From Kribbella catacumbae DSM 19601 (lineage in GTDB: Bacteria; Actinomycetota; Actinomycetes; Propionibacteriales; Kribbellaceae), in the NCBI RefSeq assembly GCF_000372465.1, contig NZ_AQUZ01000072.1, positions 1 through 42,079 of the forward strand: a DNA stretch of 42,079 nucleotides, read 5' to 3'. The translations under genes and the position numbers were made by a program. The notes below the pieces were generated by a model. The model saw only the letters and a program-made list of their open reading frames with translations. It searched no databases and had not been told where the DNA came from. How positions within the stretch are numbered: position 1 is the stretch's first letter; each line of letters begins with the position of its first letter. Shown in pieces: positions 7,345-15,152 of the stretch.

Positions 7345-8898
7345 GTGGACGTCACTCTGCTCGGCTTCGTGGCGGTGCTGGGGAGCGCCTCATTGCTCGC
7401 GTTCGCGGCCGGTCGCCTGCGCAGTGACGAGGTCCCTACGCTCGGTGCGTGGGCGCTGGCCGACCGGCGGTACGGCGCTGTGGCGGTCTGGCTGTTGCTG
7501 GGCGGAACGATCTACACGGCGTACACCTTCGCGGCGGTCCCGGGACTGGTCTACGGGGCGGGAGCGATCGGCTTCTTCGCCCTGCCGTACACCATCGTCG
7601 TCTACCCGCTCGCGTTCTGGATGTTGCCCAAGCTCTGGTCGGTCTCGGCTGAACACGGGTTCATCACCGTCGCCGACTACGTGCGCGGACGCTGGGGATC
7701 GCATCAGCTTGCCCTCGCGATCGCCCTGACCGGACTGCTGGCGACCATGCCGTACGTCGCGCTGCAGCTGCTCGGGATCCGCGCGGTACTGGAGGTCGGC
7801 GGCATCTATCCGGCGGGGGCCGGCGGCGATGCCATCCTGGCTCTGGTGTTCGGCGTACTGGCCGTGGCAACCTTCCGAAGTGGACTGCGTGCACCCGCAC
7901 TCATCGCCGTCGTCAAGGGCGCCCTGGTGATCTCGGTCGCCGTCGGAGTGAGCGTTGCCGCCCTGCATCGGTTGGGCGGTCCCGGCGGCGTTTTCGACCT
8001 GGGCCGGCTCGACGCCCCGGCGACGCCCGTCGCCTTCGCCGCGTCACTCGACCCCTCGTTGCACGCGGCCTACGCGACCCTGGCGCTCGGGTCGGCGATG
8101 GCCCTGCTGGTCTACCCGCACGTACTCACCGCTGCGTTCAGCGCCAGCTCAGCAAGGGCGCTGCGTCGTTGTGTGATCGCGATGCCGCTGTGGACAGCAG
8201 TCCTGGCGGTGTTCGGTTTGCTGGGCCTGGCAGCGCGCAGCGCCGGCATCGAGGCGCCGCTGGGCAACGGCGAGGCGGCGCTGCCGATGTTCGTCGCCGA
8301 CCTGCTTCCGGCGTTGCTCACCGGGCTCGTCTTCGGTGCGCTGGCCGTCGGGGCACTTGTGCCCGCCGCGGTGATGTCGGTCGCCGCCGGCACCCTGTTC
8401 GCCCGGAACATCTACAGCGAGTACCTCCACCCCGAGGCCACACCGCGGACCCAGACCCGGGTGGCCCGGGTGACGTCGCTGGTGGTCAAGGTCGGCGCGC
8501 TGGTCTTCGTGTTCGGGCTCCGCGGGCAGGATGCCATCAACCTGCAACTCCTGGGCGGGGTCTGGATCCTGCAGACCTTCCCCGCCGTCGCGTTGGGGCT
8601 GTGCACCCGCCGGCTGCATCGTGGCGGGGTTCTGGCCGGCTGGGCCACCGGGATGATCGTGGGCACCTACCTGGTCGCCGAAGGCGGGTTCTCCGCGGTG
8701 GTGGACGTCAGCGTCGGTGCCGCCGAAACCCAGGTGTACGCCGCGGTGATCGCGCTCATCGCGAACCTGGCGGTCGCAGTGGCGCTCACCCCGGTACTCG
8801 ACCGGCTCGGGGTTTCCCGAGGTGTGGATGCCACCGCCTCGAACGGGTCTCGTACTACGACCCGTTTCGATCTGGGTCCACAAGGCAGGACGGCATGA
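7345..8898 (+). CDS. mctP: Sodium:solute symporter, monocarboxylate permease (MctP-like), 517 aa
   Basis: This is an SSS-family permease with about 13 membrane helices. The conserved regions seen are LGAWALADRRYGAVAVWLLL at the N-terminus, GLVYGAGAIGFFALPYTIVV, the LLATMPYVALQLLG helix, and an SVAAGTLFARNIYSEYLHPE segment in the second half, all typical of MctP/MctC-type uptake systems for pyruvate, acetate or lactate. GTG at 7345 is preferred because AGGGTGG lies 7 bases upstream; GTG at 7339 would add two residues but has no spacing. The stop overlaps the ATG of the sigma-factor gene. Its usual DUF3311 partner is on the opposite strand (6884-7117). Confidence 0.9.
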   Translation: MDVTLLGFVAVLGSASLLAFAAGRLRSDEVPTLGAWALADRRYGAVAVWLLLGGTIYTAYTFAAVPGLVYGAGAIGFFALPYTIVVYPLAFWMLPKLWSVSAEHGFITVADYVRGRWGSHQLALAIALTGLLATMPYVALQLLGIRAVLEVGGIYPAGAGGDAILALVFGVLAVATFRSGLRAPALIAVVKGALVISVAVGVSVAALHRLGGPGGVFDLGRLDAPATPVAFAASLDPSLHAAYATLALGSAMALLVYPHVLTAAFSASSARALRRCVIAMPLWTAVLAVFGLLGLAARSAGIEAPLGNGEAALPMFVADLLPALLTGLVFGALAVGALVPAAVMSVAAGTLFARNIYSEYLHPEATPRTQTRVARVTSLVVKVGALVFVFGLRGQDAINLQLLGGVWILQTFPAVALGLCTRRLHRGGVLAGWATGMIVGTYLVAEGGFSAVVDVSVGAAETQVYAAVIALIANLAVAVALTPVLDRLGVSRGVDATASNGSRTTTRFDLGPQGRTA

Positions 8899-9521
8899 CC
8901 GGCCCAGGGCGCAGTACCGGGAGGATCGGTGGCCCGTCGGTCGCCGCTGCGGCCATACCCTGGGTCGGCAGCGAGTCGGCCGAGAGTCCGCCCCGCGTCC
9001 TGGCCCCGACCCTCGATCTGCGGGAGGCCGAACGCGAAGCCGCGATCGCCCGCGTCTTCGACCAGTCGCATGCGCAGTTGGTGCGGCTCGCCGTACTGCT
9101 CGGGGCCGGGGCGGACGCCGAGGACATCGTGGCCGAGGCGTTCTGCCAGCTCTACCGGCGCTGGCCCAAGCTGCGCTCGCCAGACGCGGCCCCAGCGTAC
9201 GTTCGGGGCGCTGTCTTGAACCTGGTGCGGATGCGGTGGCGGCACCTGCAGGTGGTCCGCCGGCACCACGACCGCGCTCTGCGGCCGAGCGACGACGTGT
9301 CGGCGGAGAACGTGGTCCTGGAGCGCGAGGACCAACGAGCCGTGGTCACCGCGCTGGAGGAGCTGGCCCCGCGTCAGCGCGAGGCGATCGTGCTGCGTTA
9401 CTGGATGGACCTCAAGGAGGCTGAGATCGCAGCCGCGATGGGAATTTCGTGCGGAGCGGTGAAGTCGCACACGGCGCGTGCGATGTCCGCGCTCACCCGG
9501 GCAATGGGAGAGGTCCGATGA
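8895..9521 (+). CDS. ECF-type RNA polymerase sigma factor (SigE family), 208 aa
   Basis: Region 2 (about residues 55-110) includes DAEDIVAEAFCQLYRRWPKL. Region 4 (about 150-200) has LAPRQREAIVLRYWMDLKEA followed by the HTH EIAAAMGISCGAVKSHTARAM. About 45 poorly conserved residues precede region 2, an unusually long N-terminal tail. ATG at 8895 overlaps the permease stop (ATGA), and the stop overlaps the next ATG. It is therefore co-expressed with an uptake permease and a small membrane protein that could hold it at the membrane. The target promoters are unknown. Confidence 0.88.
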   Translation: MTGPGRSTGRIGGPSVAAAAIPWVGSESAESPPRVLAPTLDLREAEREAAIARVFDQSHAQLVRLAVLLGAGADAEDIVAEAFCQLYRRWPKLRSPDAAPAYVRGAVLNLVRMRWRHLQVVRRHHDRALRPSDDVSAENVVLEREDQRAVVTALEELAPRQREAIVLRYWMDLKEAEIAAAMGISCGAVKSHTARAMSALTRAMGEVR

Positions 9522-9823
9522 ACGAGTCCCCGCACCAGGGCGGCCCTTCCTCCGACGAACTGGTGCGAGATGTCCTGGAAACGCTGGCAGCGCAGGTCTC
9601 GGTGTCCCCGGATGCCTATCACGAGGTCCGTGCCGAATGGGTCCGCCGGCAACGTCGCCGCAAGCGGTTGGGCGTGCTGATCGCGATCGTGGTGGTCGCC
9701 CTCGCCGACCTGATCGGGCTGTGGGCGCTCAACCGGGCCGATACCGGTGGCTCGGTGATCTTCGACGACAGCGCCCCGGCCCAGCGGCACGAGCCGCCGG
9801 TGCCTCGAATAGGTCAGCCCTGA
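9518..9823 (+). CDS. Small single-pass membrane protein, possible anti-sigma partner, 101 aa
   Basis: The N-terminal half is soluble and acidic/amphipathic (SSDELVRDVLETLAAQVSVS). A very basic stretch (RRQRRRKR) and one clear membrane helix (LGVLIAIVVVALADLIGLWA) follow, then a short outer tail. This is the topology of a small membrane-anchored anti-sigma factor, with the N-terminus inside. There is no zinc-binding HxxxCxxC motif, so it is not a ZAS-type anti-sigma. The role is inferred from the ATGA overlap with the sigma-factor gene. It may equally be an uncharacterised SigE-neighbour protein. Confidence 0.7.
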   Translation: MNESPHQGGPSSDELVRDVLETLAAQVSVSPDAYHEVRAEWVRRQRRRKRLGVLIAIVVVALADLIGLWALNRADTGGSVIFDDSAPAQRHEPPVPRIGQP

Positions 9824-10176
9824 TGACTGTGGACTTGTTCGCTGGGTTGCGGGTGCGGGAGTATGCGGCGGCGTTGGGGTGGTACGAGCGGTTCTTCGGT
9901 GGGGAGCCGGCGTTTGTGCCTAATGATGTCGAGGCGGTGTGGGAGGTTGCCGAGCATCAGTACATCTACATCGAGGAGTCGCCGGAGCGGGCTGGGTGTG
10001 GGTTGGTGACCGTGTTCGTCGAGGACCTGGATGAGGTTGTCGACGGGATCGCGGCGCGGGGTATCGAGCCGGTGGAGCGGGAGACGTACGAGAACGGCGT
10101 ACGGAAGGTGACCTACCGCGATCCTGACGGGAACGAGATCGGCTACGGCGGCGGGCCGGTCGAGGGGGACAGCTGA
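9823..10176 (+). CDS. VOC (glyoxalase/dioxygenase-like) family protein, 117 aa
   Basis: It begins MTVDLFAGLRVREYAAALGW, has YERFFGGEPAF typical of the first beta-alpha-beta unit of VOC proteins, then IYIEESPERAGCGLVTVFVE and the closing KVTYRDPDGNEIGYGGG motif. Members bind metals or small ligands (glyoxalase I, fosfomycin and bleomycin resistance proteins, extradiol dioxygenases), but the function of single-domain members cannot be assigned from sequence. The ATG shares one base with the stop of the small membrane gene (TGATG). Base use shifts here to a T/G-rich plus strand, unlike the preceding genes, which hints at a different origin. Confidence 0.88.
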   Translation: MTVDLFAGLRVREYAAALGWYERFFGGEPAFVPNDVEAVWEVAEHQYIYIEESPERAGCGLVTVFVEDLDEVVDGIAARGIEPVERETYENGVRKVTYRDPDGNEIGYGGGPVEGDS

Positions 10177-10436
10177 GACGTGGGGAGTTCTCATTCCCAG
10201 GATGAGGGGTGGGTGGTTGAGGGCTCATTCGGTGGGGGATGGGCGGGGAGTGCGGAGAGTGACAGTCTGGGGTTTGGGGGGATGGAAGGGGCCGTTGGTC
10301 CGGGTGGTCGAGGGTTGCCTGTTCTGGTGGGGGCACGGGGGCGGGTGGTCTTGGCGCTGGGACTGGGCCTCGAAGCTGTGGGTGTGGGTGGTGTGGACGG
10401 TGCGACTGGGGAGTTGCAGGGCTCCAGGTTGGGGAT
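10177..10436. other. Gene-free G-rich stretch
   Basis: About 260 bases with no convincing gene. The plus strand is strongly enriched in G and T, with many runs of three to six G (for example ctggggtttggggggatgg at 10267-10285 and the gggggatgggcgggg run near 10236). Open frames exist on both strands but have low-complexity, non-protein-like composition. The G-runs could form quadruplexes on the non-template strand of the following gene. Confidence 0.5.
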
Positions 10437-10778
10437 GTGTCGAAAGGGTTGGCTGAGCTCGACCAGGTGGTGAGCTCGAACCGGCCGATCGCCGGAGTGT
10501 GCAAGGGGCAGCGCATCCCGGCGATCGCACATCTATTGGTCGCGCAGGTCCCGCCTCCCGCGCCCACGCAACGGGCGTTGAGCTTCGCCGAGGTCAGGAT
10601 CGTGGCGGCCGACGGAGACGTGTGGGTCGCGCGGGGCGGTGGCGAGTTGATCGCGGCCCTGACCCGCCTGGCCTCCGGGCGCGGGGAGAAGACAGTCGCC
10701 ATGGTGCTGGACACGATCAGCGACCACAGTCAGCTGGAGATCGAGGTCAAAGAGCCTGCGCTGAGCCCGGTTCGGTGA
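10437..10778 (+). CDS. Unknown small protein preceding a DUF3800 gene, 113 aa
   Basis: GTG at 10437 with GGGG just upstream opens a frame with ordinary actinobacterial codon usage, in contrast with the G-rich stretch before it. It starts MSKGLAELDQVVSSNRPIAG. The middle reads RALSFAEVRIVAADGDVWVA, followed by RGGGELIAALTRLASGRGEK and an acidic C-terminus (SQLEIEVKEPALSPVR). It has no membrane segment or recognisable motif. It ends 12 bases before the DUF3800 gene, so the two are probably co-transcribed. I do not recognise the family. Confidence 0.65.
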   Translation: MSKGLAELDQVVSSNRPIAGVCKGQRIPAIAHLLVAQVPPPAPTQRALSFAEVRIVAADGDVWVARGGGELIAALTRLASGRGEKTVAMVLDTISDHSQLEIEVKEPALSPVR

Positions 10779-10790
10779 GAGAGTCGGGGC

Positions 10791-11660
10791 GTGAGCCTCG
10801 TCGAGATTGCCTGCGATGAGTCTGGCTATGAGGGTGAGAAGCTGATCGGTGGGGTGACCGATGTCTTCGCGCATGCCGCCGTGGCGCTCGACAAGGAGAC
10901 CTCCGCCGCCTGCGTCGCGGAGTTGCGGGAACGGATCCGCTCGCCTGCCACGGAGTACAAGGCCAACCATGTACTCCGGTCCAAACACCGGCCCGTCCTC
11001 CTTTGGCTGCTCGGCCCGAATGGGCCGCTGCTCGGTCAGGCGCAGGTGCAACTGGTGGACAAGGCCTACTTCCTCGTCTCCCAGCTCACCGGCCAACTGA
11101 TCGGGCAACCGGCGGACGATCTGTACCGCGCGGGCCGCCACAAAGCTGGCTGGGATGACTTCCTGGAAGCAGCGAACGACCTCCTGCGGGCGAGGGACAA
11201 AGTAGACGTCCTCTACGAGGCACTCGACCGGCTGGAGATCACCAGCGACACGGTCCAGGCCCTCAAGCAGTCGAGGCCGCGTGCCGAGGCCTTGCTGCGC
11301 GAGGATCCACCGGTGATCCCGCCGCTCGATCCCTTGATGCGGGCCATCGCGCGCGCCGTCGAGAACTGGGGTGAGCACAGCCGCTGGGTCGCCATCGCGC
11401 ACGATCGGCAGACCACGTTGTCGCCTGAGCGCATCGCGCAGTTGCAGGCCGGTACTGCGTTGGCACGGCTGGAGCTGGTGCATTCCTTCACCGACTCGCG
11501 CATCCAGGTAGCCGATTTCCTGGCCGGTGTCGCTCGCAAGATCGCCTCCGACCAGCTCAAGGGCGATGACGATGCCGAGCTGACCGCACTGATCCGCCCG
11601 TACGTCGACCCCCGGTCCGTTTGGGGCGATCTGGCCAGCTGGGAGCGGCTGGCATCGTAA
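10791..11660 (+). CDS. DUF3800 domain protein, 289 aa
   Basis: The start MSLVEIACDESGYEGEKL carries the DESG motif of DUF3800, a family with a predicted RNase H-like/nuclease fold. The second acidic cluster of that fold is near the C-terminus, in FTDSRIQVADFLAGVARKIA (D-Q-AD-AG pattern). Between them lie the conserved SPATEYKANHVLRSKHRPVL and LVDKAYF segments. The DUF3800 family often occurs in defence and mobile contexts, but biochemical function is not established for most members. GTG at 10791 follows the 113-residue gene by 12 bases. Confidence 0.82.
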   Translation: MSLVEIACDESGYEGEKLIGGVTDVFAHAAVALDKETSAACVAELRERIRSPATEYKANHVLRSKHRPVLLWLLGPNGPLLGQAQVQLVDKAYFLVSQLTGQLIGQPADDLYRAGRHKAGWDDFLEAANDLLRARDKVDVLYEALDRLEITSDTVQALKQSRPRAEALLREDPPVIPPLDPLMRAIARAVENWGEHSRWVAIAHDRQTTLSPERIAQLQAGTALARLELVHSFTDSRIQVADFLAGVARKIASDQLKGDDDAELTALIRPYVDPRSVWGDLASWERLAS

Positions 11661-11787
11661 CCAGTCGCTAGCCAGTTGCAGCTATTGTCATCGGGTCTAC
11701 TACGCAGCGAACTCTTGGCAACCGTCCGTGACGGCGGCATAGTCCTCGCTACCAGGAAACGGACTAGTCACAGGGGGACGGCGGCCG

Positions 11788-12774
11788 GTGGAATCCGACA
11801 AGCCTGCCCCGCTGCGGGTGGATGCCGAGACGGCGATCATCCTGCGCGAGGCGTACCACAAGATTCAGTCGCTCTACCGGGGCGACCACTACGGCCTGTA
11901 CGACTATGTGCGCGCCGTGGTCGGCAAGATCGCGCGGGTCGACACCTTCTATGTCGGCTTTCTGCATGGCACGAACCGGGTCCGCTACCCCTACGGCTAC
12001 GACTCCGGACGGTACCTCGACCCGGACACCCACAACTTCGGCCCGAACGGCCAGACCGCCTGGTTGCTGAAGCACCGCCAGACGTACCGGCTCGCCTACG
12101 ACAACGGCGCCGTACTGCGCTCCGGCATCCCCATCGGCGATGTCACTCGCGCGTCCGCGGATGTCGTCACCGTGCCGATCTTCCGAGCCGGGGACGGGGG
12201 GACGGATCGGTTGTTCGGCATGTTGTCGATGCACAGCTATGAGCCGAACAGCTATGACGACAACGCGGTCCGCGCGTTCGAGTGGCTGAGCGGGCTGGTG
12301 GCCCGGGTACTCACCCGGGAGGGTGAAGACGCCGAGGCGTTGCGACGTCTACCGGCCGGTGACGAGGGTCCGGAGCTGCTCACCTCCGATCGGGTCATGG
12401 AGTATCTCGGTCACCAGATCGCCTCGCTGCGCGCGATCGCCGTCGAGGCGATGGCCGAACCCGAGGCCGCCGGCGCCGCGATCCAGGGCCACCTCGGCCG
12501 GCTGGTGCGCGCGACCGAGCAGATCCAGTCGGAGCTGATGGAGATGATGCTCGACACCGACGAGGGCCCCGAACGCCGCTACGCCAGCCTGACCAAGGCG
12601 CAGCAGGGCGTCGCCGTCCTCCTGGTCGACGGCCTCGACAACGACCAGCTCGCCGCCGAACTGGGGATCAGCCTCAACACGGTCAAGACCCACCTCAGCG
12701 CCATCCTGAAGAAGTACGGAATGGTCAACCGCGCCCAGATCGCCGACGACCTCCGCAAGTACCTGGCCCGCTAG
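11788..12774 (+). CDS. GAF-domain LuxR-type transcriptional regulator, 328 aa
   Basis: The N-terminal 180 residues look like a GAF sensor (VDTFYVGFLHGTNRVRYPYG, then VVTVPIFRAGDGGTDRLFGM). Residues 210-255 form a helical linker. The last 65 residues are a LuxR HTH: SLTKAQQGVAVLLVDGLDNDQLA, then AAELGISLNTVKTHLSAILKK. There is no receiver domain, so it probably senses a small molecule directly. GTG at 11788 is the start, with an aggggga run about 13 bases upstream. The 127 bases before it hold no gene. Its stop TAG shares the tetranucleotide CTAG with the stop of the convergent hydrolase. Target genes are unknown. Confidence 0.85.
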   Translation: MESDKPAPLRVDAETAIILREAYHKIQSLYRGDHYGLYDYVRAVVGKIARVDTFYVGFLHGTNRVRYPYGYDSGRYLDPDTHNFGPNGQTAWLLKHRQTYRLAYDNGAVLRSGIPIGDVTRASADVVTVPIFRAGDGGTDRLFGMLSMHSYEPNSYDDNAVRAFEWLSGLVARVLTREGEDAEALRRLPAGDEGPELLTSDRVMEYLGHQIASLRAIAVEAMAEPEAAGAAIQGHLGRLVRATEQIQSELMEMMLDTDEGPERRYASLTKAQQGVAVLLVDGLDNDQLAAELGISLNTVKTHLSAILKKYGMVNRAQIADDLRKYLAR

Positions 12775-13574
12775 CAAAGCTGCTCCGCCAGCCACGGCTC
12801 CACCACGGGCAGGATCTGCGCGGCCTGCATCGCCTGCATGTGGTCGAGGCCGTCCAGCAGTTGCACTGTCCAGCCGAGGTCTTCCAGCAAAGGCTTGTTG
12901 GCGGCCAACGGCGTACCGATGCTGACCAAGGTGTTGCCCCAGCGCTCGCCGTACTGGATGTTGTCGGCACTGCCGGCGATGCAGAGCCGGGGCATGGTGA
13001 GCTCGGCCTGTACTGCGTGGTCGTCGAAATCCTTCAGGGCTTGGTAGAGCGTGACGAACTGCTGCGTCTGATCTTTGCTCAGGGCAACTTCAGTACTGTC
13101 CCAGTCCCCGGGCTTGACGGGCACGTCGCTGACTGGGCCACCGGCCATCGCGTGGGTGGCCTCCGTGACGGCGAGCATGGCGTCGTACGGACCGTCCAGG
13201 GGTGGGTAGCCGCCCATCGCCAAGGCTGTCAGCCGTTTGGAGCGGATGGCGAGCTGGAGCCCGGCCATGCCGAGCCAGCTGTAACCGTAGTACGCGAAGG
13301 TCTCGGCGCCGGCGGCGTCCGCGACGGTCAGGAAGTCGGCGACCAGATGGTCGGGGGTGAGAGTGTCGGGTTTGGGGTTGGCCTGGACGAATCCCTCGTA
13401 GTCGAAGGCGATCACCCGGAAGCGCTGGCTGAAACCTTCGACCAGAGTGTGGCCGAGAGCCGGGTCCGCGCCCCAGGCTCGCACCTGCTCGGCATCCGGG
13501 CCTTCGACCGGAGCCGCGGGATTGACCGGCAGCAAGAGATTCGGGCCGGCACCGTGCACCTCGAAGTCGATCAC
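12771..13574 (-). CDS. Alpha/beta hydrolase, 267 aa
   Basis: The nucleophile elbow is AYYGYSWLG (Ser99). The catalytic His is likely in LLDGLDHMQAMQ near the C-terminus, and the acid probably lies in the CIAGSADNIQYGER strand-loop. A canonical hydrolase N-terminus is visible (RFRVIAFDYEGF). The GTG start at 13574 has AAGGAG seven bases upstream. It is divergent from a TetR gene, and the 67-base gap carries a long palindrome, so it is very probably repressed by that regulator until a ligand binds. Substrate is unknown. Confidence 0.85.
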   Translation of the reverse strand: MIDFEVHGAGPNLLLPVNPAAPVEGPDAEQVRAWGADPALGHTLVEGFSQRFRVIAFDYEGFVQANPKPDTLTPDHLVADFLTVADAAGAETFAYYGYSWLGMAGLQLAIRSKRLTALAMGGYPPLDGPYDAMLAVTEATHAMAGGPVSDVPVKPGDWDSTEVALSKDQTQQFVTLYQALKDFDDHAVQAELTMPRLCIAGSADNIQYGERWGNTLVSIGTPLAANKPLLEDLGWTVQLLDGLDHMQAMQAAQILPVVEPWLAEQLC

Positions 13575-13579
13575 GGAAA

Positions 13580-13634
13580 CTCCTTACGTTGTATAGTGCT
13601 TCCAGAGCACGATAACACTTTACGGCGTAAGGAG
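13580..13634. promoter_or_regulatory. Palindromic operator and shared promoter region between hydrolase and TetR genes
   Basis: The centre is gtgct-tccag-agcac (13596-13610). Outward from it the arms remain similar (ttgtatagtgct against the complement of agcacgataaca), giving an imperfect palindrome about 29 bases long. The outermost repeat, ctccttacg (13580-13588) and cgtaaggag (13626-13634), is perfect and contains the ribosome-binding sites of both divergent genes. Size and symmetry fit a TetR-family operator. Confidence 0.7.
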
Positions 13635-13641
13635 TAAATTC

Positions 13642-14412
13642 GTGACCGAGCGGATCGGCCAGGGAGATCCGGCGCGCACGCTCGCGCTGCTGTGGGGCAA
13701 GGTCTCCACGCCGAAGCGAGGCCCGCGGCACGCCATCAGCGCCACCGAGGTCATCGCCGCGGCGGTCCGGATCGCCGACGCGGGCGGCCTCGAAGCGGTC
13801 ACGATGCGGGCTGTGGGCAACGAACTCGGCCGGACGGCGATGTCGCTCTACACCTACGTGCTCAGCCGCGACGTACTCATAGACCTGATGTACGACAGCG
13901 TCTACGCGGACCTGCCCAGATCACAGAACAGCAAGGACTGGCGCAAAGCGGTCAAGCGCTGGTGTACCAGCCTGCGCGAGCTCTACCTGGCTCACCCGTG
14001 GCTGCTCGATGTCTCGTCGGCGCGGCCGGTGCTCGGCCCGCACGAGCAGGAGGCGCTCGAGTCGCTGCTGCGGATCCTGGCGACTGCCGGCCTGTCGATC
14101 CAGGATCGTCCGGCGGCGACGAGCGCCCTGTTCAGCGTCGTACGAGGTGCGGCACGGCAGGCTGTCGAGGCCCGGGGTGCGGTGACCGAGGAGGATGCCG
14201 AGTGGTGGGCGGCTCGCGGCAAGGCGCTCGCCGACGCCGCGCCGGATTTCGCGGAGCGCTTCCCGGAGTCGACGGCGATCGCCGCTCAGCAGCGCAAACT
14301 CGGTGCGCAGCCCTGGGTCAAGGCCGCCGATCAAGCTTTCACGCGCTCAATCGAGTTCCTGGTCGACGGCCTCGCCCGGCATGCCGACGGTCCGTCCGCG
14401 GCCGTTAGGTGA
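13642..14412 (+). CDS. TetR-family transcriptional regulator, 256 aa
   Basis: The HTH lies at about residues 32-80: SATEVIAAAVRIADAGGLEA, VTMRAVGNELGRTAMSLYTY, VLSRDVLIDLMYD. The C-terminal 160 residues form the ligand-binding/dimerisation domain (TetR_C-type with an LSIQDRPAATSALFSVVRGA segment). The GTG start at 13642 has AAGGAG seven bases upstream. The divergent alpha/beta hydrolase is the obvious target. The inducer is unknown. Confidence 0.88.
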   Translation: MTERIGQGDPARTLALLWGKVSTPKRGPRHAISATEVIAAAVRIADAGGLEAVTMRAVGNELGRTAMSLYTYVLSRDVLIDLMYDSVYADLPRSQNSKDWRKAVKRWCTSLRELYLAHPWLLDVSSARPVLGPHEQEALESLLRILATAGLSIQDRPAATSALFSVVRGAARQAVEARGAVTEEDAEWWAARGKALADAAPDFAERFPESTAIAAQQRKLGAQPWVKAADQAFTRSIEFLVDGLARHADGPSAAVR

Positions 14413-14442
14413 AGGGACACGAACTGTCCGACGGCCGGTTGC

Positions 14443-15126
14443 TCAGGTTTGGTCTTCCGGGTCGCCGAGGGTGATGCCTAGGGCGGAGGCCATGGCTGCG
14501 GTCACGGCGAGGGTGTCGATGGGGGAGGAGTTGGCGATCGTGGCGCCGGAGAGGCTGCCGATGCCGCGCGTCCCCTCCCAGGTGCAGTCGACGAAGACGG
14601 CGCCGGTCGCCGTCACCTGGGAGAACTCGACGGCGGTCAGGTCGCAGCGGCGGAAGACCGTGCCGCTGAGGTCGGCCGAGACGAAGTCGGCGCTCTGCAG
14701 CCGGCAGTCGGTGAACTCGACCTTCACGAACTTCGCGAACCGGAACGAGCTGAAGTCGAGCACCGAGTCGCGCACGGTCACGTGCTGCAGGTTCATCCCC
14801 GGCCCGGCGAATCCGGTCAGCCGCGACGACGAGATCGACACTCGCGTCGCCGACGCGTCCGCCCAGCGCGCGTTGGCGAGATCGCAGTGCTCGAGCTCGA
14901 GGTCGACCAGGATCAGCTTGTCCAGATCCGAGCCGCCGAGGTTGACCTTGGTCAGCCGGCACCCGCTGATCTCGAGGTGCTCGGCGAGCAGTCCGCCGAG
15001 ATCCTGATCGGTCAGCTCCAGGTCGGTCAGACGATCCTCGTCCTCGACCGCGGTCACTGCCTGGACATCGAGCTGGGCTCGCAAACGAGGAGCGGCGATC
15101 CGGGCGGCAGGCTTACGAGGAGGCAT
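14443..15126 (-). CDS. Pentapeptide-repeat-like protein, 227 aa
   Basis: From about residue 35 to 200 the chain is a run of A(D/N)LxX-type pentapeptide units, e.g. LTKVNLGGSDLDKLILVDLE, CRLQSADFVSADLSGTVFRR and CDLTAVEFSQVTATGAVFVD. These fold into a right-handed quadrilateral beta-helix. The basic N-terminus (MPPRKPAARIAAPRLRAQLD) is not a signal peptide, so it is cytoplasmic. Some family members mimic DNA and protect gyrase, but nothing here specifies that. ATG at 15126 follows the ROK gene stop by 26 bases, and the genes likely share a transcript. Confidence 0.85.
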   Translation of the reverse strand: MPPRKPAARIAAPRLRAQLDVQAVTAVEDEDRLTDLELTDQDLGGLLAEHLEISGCRLTKVNLGGSDLDKLILVDLELEHCDLANARWADASATRVSISSSRLTGFAGPGMNLQHVTVRDSVLDFSSFRFAKFVKVEFTDCRLQSADFVSADLSGTVFRRCDLTAVEFSQVTATGAVFVDCTWEGTRGIGSLSGATIANSSPIDTLAVTAAMASALGITLGDPEDQT

Positions 15127-15152
15127 ACCTGCCACCGTAGCGACGAGCACCC

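Noticed and set aside
10180..10473. Frame in the G-rich stretch between the VOC gene and the unknown 113-aa gene
   Set aside because: Gly/Val/Leu-rich low complexity, with no ribosome-binding site or motif.
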